Shown here: piece after piece, positions 25,895-36,137 of the stretch
Layout: each line of letters opens with the position of its first letter
How positions within the stretch are numbered: the first letter of the stretch is position 1
Source: Bacteroidales bacterium
GTDB lineage: Bacteria > Bacteroidota > Bacteroidia > Bacteroidales > UBA932
Reading direction: 5' to 3'
DNA: 64,000 bases
Assembly: GCA_024693285.1 (NCBI GenBank)
Contig: JAILLE010000034.1
Span: 43,199-107,198 of the forward strand
Notes under the pieces: model-generated
What the model was told of the DNA's origin: nothing
What the model saw: the letters and a program-made list of their open reading frames with translations, nothing else
Database searches by the model: none
Made by a program: the position numbers and the translations under genes

Positions 25895-27280
25895 ATGAAC
25901 ATTAAGCATATCCTCGCGGCATCGCTGATCCTTTTGGCTGCCGCATGCTCTTCCAACAAGACCGCGGGTCCCATCAAGGTCAAGGTTCCCGCCCGCCCCG
26001 CGGGACAGGAGAATGTGATCGGACTCACGGCCCCTGCCATGGACACAGTCAGAGTCGGTTTCGTGGGTCTTGGAATGAGAGGATCTGGAGCCGTCCCCCG
26101 CTTCACCTATATTCCCGGAGTAAAGATCACCGCGCTATGCGATGTGGTGCCCGAGAATGTGGAAAGGTCTCAGAAGACATTGGAAGAGAGAGGCTTCCCG
26201 AGGGCTGCCGGATATTCCGGCGACACCGAGGCATACAAGCAGCTTTGCGAAAGGGATGATGTGGATCTGGTGTACATCTGCACCGACTGGATCCATCATA
26301 TTCCTGTGGCTCTCTACGCTATGGAGCACGGCAAGCATGTCGCTTGCGAGGTGCCTTCAGCGACCTCCCTGCAGGAAATCTGGGATGTCATCAATATGTC
26401 CGAGAAGACCCGCAAGCACTTCATGATGCTCGAGAACTGCTGCTATGACTTCTTCGAGCTTTCCTGCCTCTCGATGGCACAGGCCGGACTGTTCGGCGAG
26501 ATCCTTCATGTCGAGGGCTCCTATCTCCACAACCTCGATCCTTTCTGGGACGCCTACTGGAACAACTGGAGGCTTGACTTCAATGAGAAACATAAGGGAG
26601 ACCTCTATGCGACTCATGGCTTAGGCCCTGTGGCCCAGGTCCTTAACATCCATCGTGGCGACCGCTTCAAGACCCTCGTGGCTATGGAGACCAAGGCTGT
26701 CAACGGCCCTCGCAATGTCGAGAAGAGGCAGGGACGCAAGAGTGAGGACTTCCAGAACGGTGATGAGACAAGCACCATGATCCTTACCGAGAAAGGCAAA
26801 ACCATCCTCATTGAGCACGATGTGATGACCCCGAGACCCTACAGCCGTATGTACCAGCTGGTCGGAACCGATGGCTACGCCGGAAAGTATCCTATCCAGC
26901 AAATCTGCCTGAGGGGCGACAAGTTCACAGAGACTCCCAGCATCGAGGATTTCAATACCGAGAAACAGCTTAGTCGTGAGGAAATAGCTGAATATCAAGA
27001 GAAATACCGTAACCCGATACTGACTCCCGAACTTGAGGAGCTGGCGAAACAGGTCGGTGGACACGGCGGAATGGACTTCATCATGGACTACCGTCTGATC
27101 TACTGCCTGCGTAACGGCTTGCCTCTTGACATCGATGTCTACGACATGGCCGAATGGTGCTGCCTTGCCGAGCTTGGAGAAATCTCCATTAAGAACGGCA
27201 ACATGCCCGTAGAGGTCCCTGACTTCACCCGTGGCGCCTGGAACCAGGTCAACGGCTTCTCCTACGCCTTCGCGAAGTAA
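25895..27280 (+). CDS. GH109 NAD-dependent glycosidase (Gfo/Idh/MocA family lipoprotein)
   Basis: Family of NAD-dependent alpha-N-acetylgalactosaminidases in Bacteroidetes. The lipobox is LAAAC. The Rossmann fold starts at DTVRVGFVGLGMRGSGAVPRF, and the Gfo/Idh/MocA block HGKHVACEVPSATSLQEIW follows. The 461-residue length matches GH109. The substrate is inferred from the family. A possible TAnnTTTG box (TATTTTTG, 25865-25872) lies 22 bases before the ATG, so the gene may have its own promoter in addition to read-through from the fucosidase. The 3' end overlaps araB on the other strand by 19 bases. Confidence 0.9.
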   Translation: MNIKHILAASLILLAAACSSNKTAGPIKVKVPARPAGQENVIGLTAPAMDTVRVGFVGLGMRGSGAVPRFTYIPGVKITALCDVVPENVERSQKTLEERGFPRAAGYSGDTEAYKQLCERDDVDLVYICTDWIHHIPVALYAMEHGKHVACEVPSATSLQEIWDVINMSEKTRKHFMMLENCCYDFFELSCLSMAQAGLFGEILHVEGSYLHNLDPFWDAYWNNWRLDFNEKHKGDLYATHGLGPVAQVLNIHRGDRFKTLVAMETKAVNGPRNVEKRQGRKSEDFQNGDETSTMILTEKGKTILIEHDVMTPRPYSRMYQLVGTDGYAGKYPIQQICLRGDKFTETPSIEDFNTEKQLSREEIAEYQEKYRNPILTPELEELAKQVGGHGGMDFIMDYRLIYCLRNGLPLDIDVYDMAEWCCLAELGEISIKNGNMPVEVPDFTRGAWNQVNGFSYAFAK

Positions 27281-28911
27281 GTCTCCGTAAAGGAACCGAG
27301 ATCAAGGTACTTTTTATTGAGCATGGAATATATCTCCGTCCTTTCCGGGGCGGGGATATATTCTTTAGAGAACCCGGAGTTCATGGCTTCGATTGCATCC
27401 TCCACCCTCTCATAAACACCTGCGGCGGTCGCGGCGAACATGGCCGCGCCAAGGGCGCAAGCCTGCATGGTCTTGCAGACTTTGATCGGCTTGCCGAGCA
27501 CATCGCTCATCACCTGCATCACAAATGGTGACTTCAGAGCGATTCCACCTATGCCGATAACCTCGTCTATCTGAACACCTTCCTCAACGAAACGGTCGTG
27601 GATGGCCTTCGTCCCGAAAGCAGTCGCTTCGACAAGGGCCCTGAATATCATCGGTGCGGTAGTGCCAAGCGTAAACCCGGTAATGGCTCCCTTGACAAGA
27701 GGGTTGGCGTCCGGGGTACGGCGGCCATTGACCCAGTCAGTGGCCAGCATGGCGCTCTCGGAGATCGGAATCTTCTCAGCCTCAACTGTCAATGAAGGTA
27801 TAATATTCTCGCAAGCCTCCGCCAAAGCATCTCCTTCAAGACCGGACACAGTCCTCAGAGGCCACTCCAGAACCTTGCGGAACATCGCGTAGACGTCTCC
27901 GAAACTGGACTGACCGGCCTCTAAGCCCACCATTCCAGGGATAACGGATCCGTCAACTTGGCCGCATATTCCCCTGATGCACTTGTCTCCGATATCCTCG
28001 TATGAAGCGACCATCACATCGCAAGTCGAAGTGCCGATCACCCTGACAAGGGTACCTGGCTTGACACCCGCTCCGACAGCGCCCATGTGGCAGTCAAAAG
28101 CGCCACCGGCCACAACCACGCTTACACTGAGACCAAGTCTATCAGCCCATTCCGGGCAAAGATAACCCACCGGCTTATCCGCGGTCTCAGTCTTATCGAA
28201 GAGTTTGGCTCTCCACCCGGCAAGAAGAGGATCCACCCCAGCGAGGAACTCCTCAGGAGGGAGTCCGCCCCATTTCTGGCTCCACATCGACTTGTGTCCC
28301 TGGGCGCAACGGCTACGGATAATGTCCTTATGGTTGGTCACACCGGTCAGAACAGCCGGGAGCCACTCGCAGCACTCCACGATAGTGCTCGCCTTGGTGG
28401 CTATCTCAGGAGAATTCCTCAAGATATGCAAGGCCTTGGCCCAGAACCACTCGGAACTGTAGATTCCGCCCTCGTACATGGAATAGTCGATCGCGGAGGC
28501 TTTGCATGCCTCGTTGATTTCGGCGGCTTCCTTGATAGCGGTGTGATCTTTCCATAGCACGAACATTGCGTCCGGATCAGCGGCATATTCATCACTCATC
28601 GCAAGAGGAGTACCGGACTCATCTGCGAAAGCGGGAGTGGAACCAGTTGTGTCAAAGGCAATTCCGACTACGTTTGGAGCCACCTCGGGGGCGCATTTGG
28701 CCAAAGCGTCCTTGACAGTGAACTCCATCACCTCAAGATAATCCTTGGGATGCTGGCGCCATTGGTTAGCCTGTGGGTCGCAATAAAGGCCCCTGGACCA
28801 ACGAGGATAGTTCTTGACACTGGAAGCGAGAATCTCTCCCGTCTCCGCATTCACTACGAGCGCCCTGGCGGAATCGGTGCCGTAGTCCAATCCGATGACG
28901 TATCTTGCCAT
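27262..28911 (-). CDS. araB: L-ribulokinase
   Basis: Phosphorylates L-ribulose, second step of L-arabinose use. It is an FGGY-family kinase of 549 residues. The N-terminal ATPase motif is IGLDYGTDSARALVVN, and the C-terminal kinase motif IGIGGIALKSPFVMQVMSDV and the metal- and nucleotide-binding region are present. It is the last gene of the arabinose operon, 1 base after araA. Its end overlaps the GH109 gene on the opposite strand, leaving no room for a separate terminator. Confidence 0.96.
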   Translation of the reverse strand: MARYVIGLDYGTDSARALVVNAETGEILASSVKNYPRWSRGLYCDPQANQWRQHPKDYLEVMEFTVKDALAKCAPEVAPNVVGIAFDTTGSTPAFADESGTPLAMSDEYAADPDAMFVLWKDHTAIKEAAEINEACKASAIDYSMYEGGIYSSEWFWAKALHILRNSPEIATKASTIVECCEWLPAVLTGVTNHKDIIRSRCAQGHKSMWSQKWGGLPPEEFLAGVDPLLAGWRAKLFDKTETADKPVGYLCPEWADRLGLSVSVVVAGGAFDCHMGAVGAGVKPGTLVRVIGTSTCDVMVASYEDIGDKCIRGICGQVDGSVIPGMVGLEAGQSSFGDVYAMFRKVLEWPLRTVSGLEGDALAEACENIIPSLTVEAEKIPISESAMLATDWVNGRRTPDANPLVKGAITGFTLGTTAPMIFRALVEATAFGTKAIHDRFVEEGVQIDEVIGIGGIALKSPFVMQVMSDVLGKPIKVCKTMQACALGAAMFAATAAGVYERVEDAIEAMNSGFSKEYIPAPERTEIYSMLNKKYLDLGSFTETYFAKA

Positions 28912-28912
28912 A

Positions 28913-30454
28913 TTACTTCAAAGCTTTTCCGAGAAGGTAATATATCTCATTGATTTTCAAATCCCTCTTGATTCCCTCAAGGGTAGTGTCCGCTCCGATC
29001 CTGACCATCTCGATGTCCGCGATCTCGGCATAATCCTCCCAATACTCAGGAGTGAGGTCATAGGAGAAGCAGGAGTGATGGGTTCCTCCGGCCATCATCC
29101 AAGCGGCGGCGCCAATCTCAAAACTCGGTCTCGGGATCCACAGAGCGGAAGCCACAGGAAGCTTCGGAAGCGGTTTGGGCTTGATGCAATCAACTTCGTT
29201 GACCACCAGACGGAAACGTCCGCCCATATCGACAACAGTAGCGGCGACTCCGTAACCGGTCTTGCTTGTGAACACAAGACGCGCGGTCGGGGTCTTACGT
29301 ATGCCTATTCCCAACTCATGGACCTCAAGCTTGGGCTTGTGGGCGGCGATCAGAGGGCAAATCTCAAGCATGTGGGCCTGAAGTATCGCTGAAGCCGGAC
29401 CATCGAAATTGAGGGTGTAGTCCTCAAGGAAAGAGCACCCCTCGGACAAGCCTCTAGTCATGAACCAGACAGTCCTATAGAGAGCGGCGGATTTCCAGTC
29501 GCCCTCGGCACCAAAACCATAACCCTCTTCCATAAGTCGCTGCGATGCAAGACCGGGAATCTGGTCGAAACCTCTTCCGGTCTCCTCAACATTCACATCC
29601 CCGAGGTCGTCGAAATTGGTCGTGAAACCCTTAGCCTTCTTATCCGCGAGGATTGCCCTAAGGGTCAGTTCGGCCTTGGCAGACCTCCATATCTTGCAGT
29701 AAGGAAGGGTGCCTTTCTCCTCGAGCGAGGTCTCATGATCATATAATTTGAAATATTCTCCGACAAGAGCGTCCACATCAGCGTCAGACACATTGTCGAA
29801 ATATGTCATTAGCTCGCTGAAAGGCACATAATCAACATGATAACCGAGCCTCATCTCCGCCTCGACCTTGTCGCCGTCGGTGACAGCCACATTATTCATC
29901 TGATCACCGAAACGAAGTATCCTCATGTCTTTCGCGTCGGCCCATGCGGCCGCTACCCTCTCCCAGACAGCGATATGGCCGAGAGTATCCGGATCTTTCC
30001 AATATCCCACCACAGTCTTATGGTTCTTACGCATTCGGGCGAGGATGTGGGCATATTCCCTGTCACCATGAGCGCTCTGGTTGAGGTTCATGAAGTCCAT
30101 ATCCATGGTCTCCCAAGGAATCTCCTTGTTGTACTGGGTGTGGAAATGGAGGAGAGGCTTGCGTAGTGCCTGTAGCCCATGGATCCACATCTTGGCGGGC
30201 GAGAAAGTGTGCATCCATGTGATGACACCCACGCACTTCGGATCGCTCTCCGCCCTGGTCATAACATCCAAAACTTCGGAAGAAGAGTTGGCGGTGCCTT
30301 TATAAACGACCTTCACCGGCAAGAGACCGGAGGCGTTCATTCCAGCGACCATCTCATTGGAGTGACCGTCCACTTGGACGACAGCGTCGCCTCCGTAGAG
30401 CAGCTGCGCTCCGGTGACGAACCAGACTTCGTAGTTTTCGTATTGTTTTATCAT
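28913..30454 (-). CDS. araA: L-arabinose isomerase
   Basis: Converts L-arabinose to L-ribulose. At 513 residues it shows the family start (YEVWFVTGAQLLYGG), the metal-site glutamates and histidines in GYGFGAEGDWKSAALYR and the C-terminal GGTHHSCFSYDL. It sits between araD (7 bases) and araB (1 base) on the minus strand. Manganese dependence is known for the family. The length and all catalytic blocks are normal, so the gene is intact. Confidence 0.97.
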   Translation of the reverse strand: MIKQYENYEVWFVTGAQLLYGGDAVVQVDGHSNEMVAGMNASGLLPVKVVYKGTANSSSEVLDVMTRAESDPKCVGVITWMHTFSPAKMWIHGLQALRKPLLHFHTQYNKEIPWETMDMDFMNLNQSAHGDREYAHILARMRKNHKTVVGYWKDPDTLGHIAVWERVAAAWADAKDMRILRFGDQMNNVAVTDGDKVEAEMRLGYHVDYVPFSELMTYFDNVSDADVDALVGEYFKLYDHETSLEEKGTLPYCKIWRSAKAELTLRAILADKKAKGFTTNFDDLGDVNVEETGRGFDQIPGLASQRLMEEGYGFGAEGDWKSAALYRTVWFMTRGLSEGCSFLEDYTLNFDGPASAILQAHMLEICPLIAAHKPKLEVHELGIGIRKTPTARLVFTSKTGYGVAATVVDMGGRFRLVVNEVDCIKPKPLPKLPVASALWIPRPSFEIGAAAWMMAGGTHHSCFSYDLTPEYWEDYAEIADIEMVRIGADTTLEGIKRDLKINEIYYLLGKALK

Positions 30455-30461
30455 ATTGATA

Positions 30462-31175
30462 CTATTTTTTTTGTCCGTAATATGCGTCAGGGCCGTGTTT
30501 ACGGCTATAATGCTTCTCTATAAGATACTTGTTCATCGAAGGTTCATGGTCGATGACATCCAGTGTAGGCAACTGCAGGGTCGAGGAGATGAACGCCATC
30601 TTGGCCACTTCCTCGAGCACCACAGCGTTATGTACAGCGTTGGACACGTCCGTTCCCCAGGTGAAAGGGCCATGGTTCCGAACCAGGACAGCAGGGGTGT
30701 CGTCAGGATTCATGTTCTTGAAACGCTCCACAATCACGTTGCCCGTCTCCTTCTCGTATTCTCCGAACACTTCCGCCTTTTTCATGTCGCGGGTGCAAGG
30801 GATGTCATCATGGAAATAATCGGCATGTGTCGTCCCGATGTTGGGAATATTCCTTCCCACCTGTGCCCATCCGGTCGCGTAAGTGGAGTGGGTGTGGACT
30901 ACTCCCCCGATATTCGGAAACGCTTTATAGAGAACAAGATGCGTAGGAGTGTCAGAGGATGGTCTCAAGGACCCATCCACTATTTTGCCCTCCAAATCGA
31001 CCACGACCATGTCCTCGGGTCTCATCACATCATAAGCGACCCCGCTGGGCTTGATTACCACAAGACCGGACTTACGGTCGATCGCTGAGGCGTTGCCCCA
31101 GGTGAACAGGACCAGGCCGCTTTTGACGAGATCGAGGTTGGCCTGCCAGACTATTGTTTTAAGTTCTTCTAACAT
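30462..31175 (-). CDS. araD: L-ribulose-5-phosphate 4-epimerase
   Basis: Class II aldolase-like zinc enzyme that yields D-xylulose 5-phosphate. THSTYATGW and [13 protein letters not shown] carry zinc-ligand histidines, and [11 protein letters not shown] carries the third. The ATG at 31175 gives 237 residues beginning [20 protein letters not shown], the family N-terminus. The frame is open upstream to 31280, but that extension is translated from the dispersed repeat (VILSEAKNL) and the upstream symporter gene, so it is rejected. Confidence 0.96.
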   Translation of the reverse strand: MLEELKTIVWQANLDLVKSGLVLFTWGNASAIDRKSGLVVIKPSGVAYDVMRPEDMVVVDLEGKIVDGSLRPSSDTPTHLVLYKAFPNIGGVVHTHSTYATGWAQVGRNIPNIGTTHADYFHDDIPCTRDMKKAEVFGEYEKETGNVIVERFKNMNPDDTPAVLVRNHGPFTWGTDVSNAVHNAVVLEEVAKMAFISSTLQLPTLDVIDHEPSMNKYLIEKHYSRKHGPDAYYGQKK

Positions 31176-31179
31176 AATA

Positions 31180-31207
31180 AGATTCTTCGCTTCGCTCAGA
31201 ATGACAG
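31180..31207 (-). repeat. Dispersed 28-base repeat between araD and the symporter gene
   Basis: Second copy of the repeat also found inside dnaX (20935-20962; 26 of 28 identical). It occupies most of the 38-base gap between the symporter stop and the araD start. On the minus strand it reads as VILSEAKNL in the araD upstream frame. Confidence 0.75.
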
Positions 31208-31213
31208 TGAGGA

Positions 31214-32908
31214 TTACCAGAAATAAATGTAGAACGCTACGGTGACCGCCAGGATAATGCAGGAATGGACGATATCCCAAGTTCCCCAGGACGCCCTGGT
31301 CGCTGCTTTCTGCTCAGGAGTGGCCGTGCCGAAACACAGGCCCCGGACCTGCTCATCACTGGGTCTCGGAGTCAACATGGTCACAACAAAAGCGAGTGCC
31401 ACACAGAAGAGGAACATCCAGACACAGAACGCATAGACATTCATCTCATTGAAAATGAACGTGAAAGCATTGTGAGCCTCGGGATTGACTATCATCGTGA
31501 CCAAACGGGTAAAGCCAAGCGCCAGGCCAGCGATCAGGGTCCACATACCTGCCTTAGGCGACGTCCTCTTCCAGCAGACTCCAAGGAGGAACACAGCCGC
31601 GATGGACGGGGCGACAAGGCTTTGGACGCTTTGGATGTAGTTATACAAGCTCTTCCCCATTTTCTGGATCACCAGAATCCAGAGCACTCCGAACACGACC
31701 ACAATCACAGTGGCCAGACGTCCGATGCGTACCAGTTTCTTTTCCGGGGTGTCAGGGTTGCGGCGCTTATAGATGTCAATCGTGTAGAGCATCGCCGACG
31801 AGTTATAAAGAGAAGCCAGCGAACTCATCAAGGCCGCGAGGATACCACAAATCACAACACCTTTAAGACCAACGGGGAGCAGGGTGTTGACCAGCATCGG
31901 GAAGGCCAAATCGGGATTGGCGAGAGTGCCGTCAGCCTGAAGACCAAGCGCCGAGGCGAGCATCTGCCCAGTCTGTGAGCCCGGTGTCTTCGTGAGCGCG
32001 AAAGCGATCATGCCGGGAATAAGGAACAGGAACACGGGAAGAAGTTTCAGATAAGCTCCGAATATGGTTCCCCGACGGGCTTCTTTCTCGTTTTCCCCGG
32101 ACAAGACTCTCTGGACGATGAACTGGTCAGTACACCAGTACCAAAAACCGATTATAGCCGATCCGAACAATGCTCCATACCACGGGAACTCAGTATCCTT
32201 GCCGCTTCGCATCAAGGTTGTCATCGAATCGCCATATTCATTTACGCTCTGGGCGGCGCAGATGTCCATCATGGCATTCCACCCTCCGAGCTCCTTAAGG
32301 CCTATCCAAAGGATCACCAAGGAGCCGAGCAGTAAGATCGGTGTCTGGAGGACAGACGTCTTGAGGACTGATTCCATACCACCGATGACCGTATATATGG
32401 CGGTAATGATAACAAGCGCCAGGGCGGCGACCCAGAAGTTAATGCCTAACAACGCATTAAGTGCCAGACCTCCTGCCATCACGGTCACAGAGACCTTGGT
32501 CAGCACATAACTGGCGAGAGAGAGGTAGGTCAGGATGCCTCGGCTTTCCTTGTTGTAGCGTTTTTCCAGGAACTCAGGCATAGTGTATACCATCGAGCGC
32601 TGGTAGAACGGTACAAAGACCCATCCGAGGATGAGTATCATCCAGCCTTGGATCTCCCAATGGGCCTGGGCCATACCTGCGGAAGCTCCCGTGCCGGCGA
32701 GGCCGATAAGGTGCTCGGAACCGATATTTGATGCGAATATCGAAGCTCCTATCGCGATCCATGTCGCTGAGCGGCCGTCCAGGAAGTAATCTCCGGAAGT
32801 CAGTTTCTTCTTACGGAGCACATCCCAGACAATCCAGACCATGCCCGCGAAGAACAAGGCTATAACTATCCAGTCCCAGGACTGTAGTGTGATTCGGTTA
32901 AGATCCAT
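31214..32908 (-). CDS. Sodium/solute symporter (SSS family), probable L-arabinose transporter
   Basis: Inner-membrane Na+-coupled sugar symporter of 564 residues with about 13-14 helices. The SSS signature is seen in [25 protein letters not shown] and [17 protein letters not shown]. Members of the SGLT branch next to sugar isomerase genes carry the matching sugar. Here the neighbours are araD on one side and an aldose epimerase on the other, so L-arabinose is the best guess. The start lies 3 bases after the epimerase stop. Confidence 0.92.
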   Translation of the reverse strand: MDLNRITLQSWDWIVIALFFAGMVWIVWDVLRKKKLTSGDYFLDGRSATWIAIGASIFASNIGSEHLIGLAGTGASAGMAQAHWEIQGWMILILGWVFVPFYQRSMVYTMPEFLEKRYNKESRGILTYLSLASYVLTKVSVTVMAGGLALNALLGINFWVAALALVIITAIYTVIGGMESVLKTSVLQTPILLLGSLVILWIGLKELGGWNAMMDICAAQSVNEYGDSMTTLMRSGKDTEFPWYGALFGSAIIGFWYWCTDQFIVQRVLSGENEKEARRGTIFGAYLKLLPVFLFLIPGMIAFALTKTPGSQTGQMLASALGLQADGTLANPDLAFPMLVNTLLPVGLKGVVICGILAALMSSLASLYNSSAMLYTIDIYKRRNPDTPEKKLVRIGRLATVIVVVFGVLWILVIQKMGKSLYNYIQSVQSLVAPSIAAVFLLGVCWKRTSPKAGMWTLIAGLALGFTRLVTMIVNPEAHNAFTFIFNEMNVYAFCVWMFLFCVALAFVVTMLTPRPSDEQVRGLCFGTATPEQKAATRASWGTWDIVHSCIILAVTVAFYIYFW

Positions 32909-32911
32909 AAA

Positions 32912-34051
32912 CTATTTTGTGGAGAAAGCGAACACGCAATGGCTTGTGTAGGTCTCACCTGGCTTAAGCAAGGCTGAAGGCCACTCAGGCTTGTTAGGAG
33001 TGTCGGGATATTTCTGTGTCTCAAGGCAGATGGCGTGACGGAAATTGTAGACAATGCCCTTCTTTCCGGTCACGGTGCCGTCAAGGAAGTTTCCGGCATA
33101 AATCTGCACGCCAGGCTCGTTGGTATATTGCTTCAAGACGATGCCGGTCTCGGGGCAGTATAGTTCAGCGGCGAGAACAGTATCATCCCCCTTGGTATCA
33201 AGCACCCAGTTGTGGTCATATCCCTTTCCGTTGTGTAGCTGGTCATAATCGGCGTTGATATCCTTGCCGACAAGCTTGGCGGTACGGAAATCCATCGGAG
33301 TACCTTCGACCGGAACTATCTCACCTGTAGTCATAAAGGTGTCATCCACAGGTGTGAAGCATGTGGCGTTGATATAAAGCTCATCGTCTTCTACACAATG
33401 GTTCGCCGGATCACCAGCAAGATTGAAATAGGAATGGTTGGTCATATTGATGACCGTGGTCTTATCTGTAGTGGCCTCGTACTTGATGTCGATGGCATTG
33501 TCCTCGGTAAGGGTAAAGGTCACAAACGCGGTGACATGGCCGGGGAAGTTGGCGTCTCCGTCGGGAGAATCGAATTTGACCTTCAGGTGGCTTCCGTCAG
33601 CCTCGACAACTTCGGCGACCTTGTACTGCCAGCCGTTGGGGCCTCCATGGAGGCAGTGGCCATAGTTATTCTGAGGGAGCTGATACTCCACACCGTCCAC
33701 CGTGATCTTGCCCTGGGCGATACGGTTGGCGTAACGTCCGATCGTGGCACCGAAATCCGTCTGGTTGTTCTCGGGGAAGTAGTCCTGAATATTGTCAAAG
33801 CCAAGGACGACATCCTTATACTCGCCCTTCTTGTCAGGAACCATGATGGAGACGATACGGCCTCCGAAATTGGTCACGCAGACCTCCATACCAGACTTGT
33901 TGGTCAAGGTGTACAAAGCGGTGACACCACCGTCCCTTTCAGCTTTGAAATCCTCAGGGTTCAGACCTGACTTCGTGAGTTTCGGACCTTTCTCAGCGCA
34001 GCCCATAACCATAAGGGCGGCAGCGCAGACAACAAATAACTTTTTGAACAT
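32912..34051 (-). CDS. Aldose 1-epimerase, secreted lipoprotein
   Basis: Mutarotase interconverting sugar anomers. The lipobox is MVMGC near residue 16, so it acts in the periplasm or at the surface, unlike cytoplasmic GalM. Family motifs are GATIGRYANRIAQGKI, MTNHSYFNLAG (catalytic His region) and the C-terminal CLETQKYPDTPN region with the base glutamate. The ATG at 34051 gives a clean signal peptide (FKKLFVVCAAALMVMGC); the open frame reaching 34072 adds a non-signal extension and is rejected. It probably supplies the anomer taken by the symporter next to it. Confidence 0.94.
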   Translation of the reverse strand: MFKKLFVVCAAALMVMGCAEKGPKLTKSGLNPEDFKAERDGGVTALYTLTNKSGMEVCVTNFGGRIVSIMVPDKKGEYKDVVLGFDNIQDYFPENNQTDFGATIGRYANRIAQGKITVDGVEYQLPQNNYGHCLHGGPNGWQYKVAEVVEADGSHLKVKFDSPDGDANFPGHVTAFVTFTLTEDNAIDIKYEATTDKTTVINMTNHSYFNLAGDPANHCVEDDELYINATCFTPVDDTFMTTGEIVPVEGTPMDFRTAKLVGKDINADYDQLHNGKGYDHNWVLDTKGDDTVLAAELYCPETGIVLKQYTNEPGVQIYAGNFLDGTVTGKKGIVYNFRHAICLETQKYPDTPNKPEWPSALLKPGETYTSHCVFAFSTK

Positions 34052-34072
34052 AGCTATATAATTTAAAATCAA

Positions 34073-36082
34073 TTACATCAACATTTCACTAGGCGCCACT
34101 TCGACAGCGTCAAAGTCTTTTGCCAGCCACACGGCCATGTATCCGGCACCTCTATGACACCAGGCATAATAAGGCACCATAGTAGCGGTCACATCCCGTA
34201 CAATCATCTCACCCTTTCCTAAGCCATGGGTGAAATACCGGCCTTCCAGAGTGATCTTTTTGACAGGATGGCCGACAATATCACCGTCCGTGACTTTCAG
34301 ATCCGGTTTTTCTCCGACAAGAAAACCGGAAACACGGAAATCGTTGTCAGGCTGCTCGGCGCAATACACAATCGGACCCATCTCGACCGCAATCCTGCCC
34401 TTATCAGCCTCAACCTCCTCACGGGCGGTCACGATCCTGGGTTCCATGTCCAGATGAAGGGAGACTTTATCACCCTTCTTCCAGTTCCTCGTAATAGTGA
34501 AATAGCCTTTGTCAAGGTCTGAAGAGACGTCCTCTCCATTAACCAAAACCTTATAACTCAGCGATTTCCCATCAACGTAAGAGTATAATCCGCCAGGAGC
34601 GACCTCTCCTCTGACCCAACCGGGAATCCTCAACTTCAAAGAGAAAGACTTCGCCGCGTTCTTGTCTATGATTATATTCACATCCCCGTTCCAAGGATAT
34701 CCAGTCTCCTGACGAAGGACCACATCCTTCCCCTTTACCTTTTGGGTCAAGGTGTTGGACATATAGAGATTGACATAGAGGTCGTCATCCTTGACAGCGT
34801 AGACATATCCCGGAACCGACGGAATGAAACGGCAGATATTGGAAGGGCAGCAGGCGCAGCCGAACCAAGGTTTGCGCTCATAACCACCTTCTGAAGCCAA
34901 AGGATTCGGATAGAAGAATCCATCCCCCTTTAGCGATACTCCGGAAAGGAGCCCATTATAAAGGGTACGCTCCAGGACATCGTAATATTTCGAATCACCG
35001 TGGAGGAGGAACATCCTGTGGTTGACATAGACATTTCCGATGGCGGCGCAGGTCTCGCAATAGGCCTCGGCGTTCGGCAGCTCATAATTCTCACCGAAAG
35101 CCTCTCCCCGACGGGAAGCGCCGATTCCTCCCGTGATATAATACTTCTTGCTGACTATATTCTCCCATATCCGGTCGATAGCGTCAATGTAGGCCTGATC
35201 GCCCGTCAAAGCGGCCACGTCAGCTATTCCGGAATACATGTAAGTCGCCCTGACCGCATGCCCGACGGCCTCATCCTGCTCGACAATGGGAAGATGGGTC
35301 TGGTTATATGGATCCCGGTTCGCGGTCTTGCCACGACGATCCAGGAAATACTTGGCCTGGTCCAGATATTTCTTGTCTCCAGTCACAAGATAAAGCCTGC
35401 AGAGAGCCATCTCAGCGATCTGATGGCCTGGCACTCTGTCCACCTGTCCGGGGCCAAGGCCGACCTCCCGTATTACGCAGTCCGCATACTTTATCGCGAT
35501 GTCGAGGAAATTCCGTTTGCCGGTGGCCTGATAATGAGCCACGGCACCTTCGACCATGTGGCCGAGGTTATAGAACTCATGGCTGAGCTCCTCTACTTTC
35601 TCCCATCTGCGCTCCCCGGCCCATTGGTGCGGATGCTTCGGGTTCATAGTCCGGGCAGTGTAAAGATAACCGTCAGGCTCCTGACCACCCGCGACAATCA
35701 CCAGCACACTGTCGATATATGCCTCGAGATTCTTGTCGGGATAGGTCTGGAGGACATAACTGGCACCCTCAATGGTCTTGTAGACATCTGTATCGTCGAA
35801 AGAAAAGCCCCCGACATTGTATTCATCACTCGGATGGGCGGCCTTGACGAAGTTCTCGTAGCGGCCAGTCTCCTCACACTTGCTGAAAGCCAGAGGGATA
35901 GTGACATCCCGGGAGGCCTTGAGCCGCTGGCCCCAGAAACCCTCGGAAACCTTGACCGAGGTAAAGGGCACAGGGGCTATCGGGTAGCCGGCGCTTGGAT
36001 TCTTATCGGCAAGAACCATGTCGGCCGATGTCAGGATGATAGCTGCCGAAGCGACAAGGAGGATGGTGGTTATTCGTCTCAT
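34073..36082 (-). CDS. GH127 beta-L-arabinofuranosidase, secreted
   Basis: Releases L-arabinose from beta-linked arabino-oligosaccharides, such as those on hydroxyproline-rich plant glycoproteins. The signal peptide is RRITTILLVASAAIILTSADM. The family's zinc-thiolate site is visible: EAYCETCAAIG (Glu and Cys) and GCACCPSNICRF (paired Cys, one the nucleophile). At 669 residues it has the normal GH127 length. It is the first gene of the arabinose operon. The start at 36082 is chosen because it gives the signal peptide directly. Confidence 0.93.
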   Translation of the reverse strand: MRRITTILLVASAAIILTSADMVLADKNPSAGYPIAPVPFTSVKVSEGFWGQRLKASRDVTIPLAFSKCEETGRYENFVKAAHPSDEYNVGGFSFDDTDVYKTIEGASYVLQTYPDKNLEAYIDSVLVIVAGGQEPDGYLYTARTMNPKHPHQWAGERRWEKVEELSHEFYNLGHMVEGAVAHYQATGKRNFLDIAIKYADCVIREVGLGPGQVDRVPGHQIAEMALCRLYLVTGDKKYLDQAKYFLDRRGKTANRDPYNQTHLPIVEQDEAVGHAVRATYMYSGIADVAALTGDQAYIDAIDRIWENIVSKKYYITGGIGASRRGEAFGENYELPNAEAYCETCAAIGNVYVNHRMFLLHGDSKYYDVLERTLYNGLLSGVSLKGDGFFYPNPLASEGGYERKPWFGCACCPSNICRFIPSVPGYVYAVKDDDLYVNLYMSNTLTQKVKGKDVVLRQETGYPWNGDVNIIIDKNAAKSFSLKLRIPGWVRGEVAPGGLYSYVDGKSLSYKVLVNGEDVSSDLDKGYFTITRNWKKGDKVSLHLDMEPRIVTAREEVEADKGRIAVEMGPIVYCAEQPDNDFRVSGFLVGEKPDLKVTDGDIVGHPVKKITLEGRYFTHGLGKGEMIVRDVTATMVPYYAWCHRGAGYMAVWLAKDFDAVEVAPSEMLM

Positions 36083-36104
36083 CACAAGTATGGTTATCAT
36101 TTAT

Positions 36105-36132
36105 CAAATATATGAAACTTTTCGTATATTTC
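36105..36132. promoter_or_regulatory. Divergent promoter region between GH127 and a DUF6935-like gene
   Basis: Only 55 bases separate the two start codons. On the minus strand TATATTTG (36105-36112) fits the -7 box for the arabinose operon, with a start near 36098. On the plus strand TATATTTC (36125-36132) ends 5 bases before the ATG at 36138. The two promoters must share DNA, so a regulator of one would touch the other. Confidence 0.45.
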
Positions 36133-36137
36133 GAAAA

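Noticed and set aside
31176..31280. Upstream extension of araD with a hydrophobic N-terminus
   Set aside because: It is translated from the dispersed repeat and the end of the symporter gene, while the family N-terminus begins at 31175.
35000..36115. Open frame of 371 codons on the plus strand opposite GH127
   Set aside because: GH127 with its zinc-site motifs is certain on the other strand, and the plus-strand translation has no recognisable domain.
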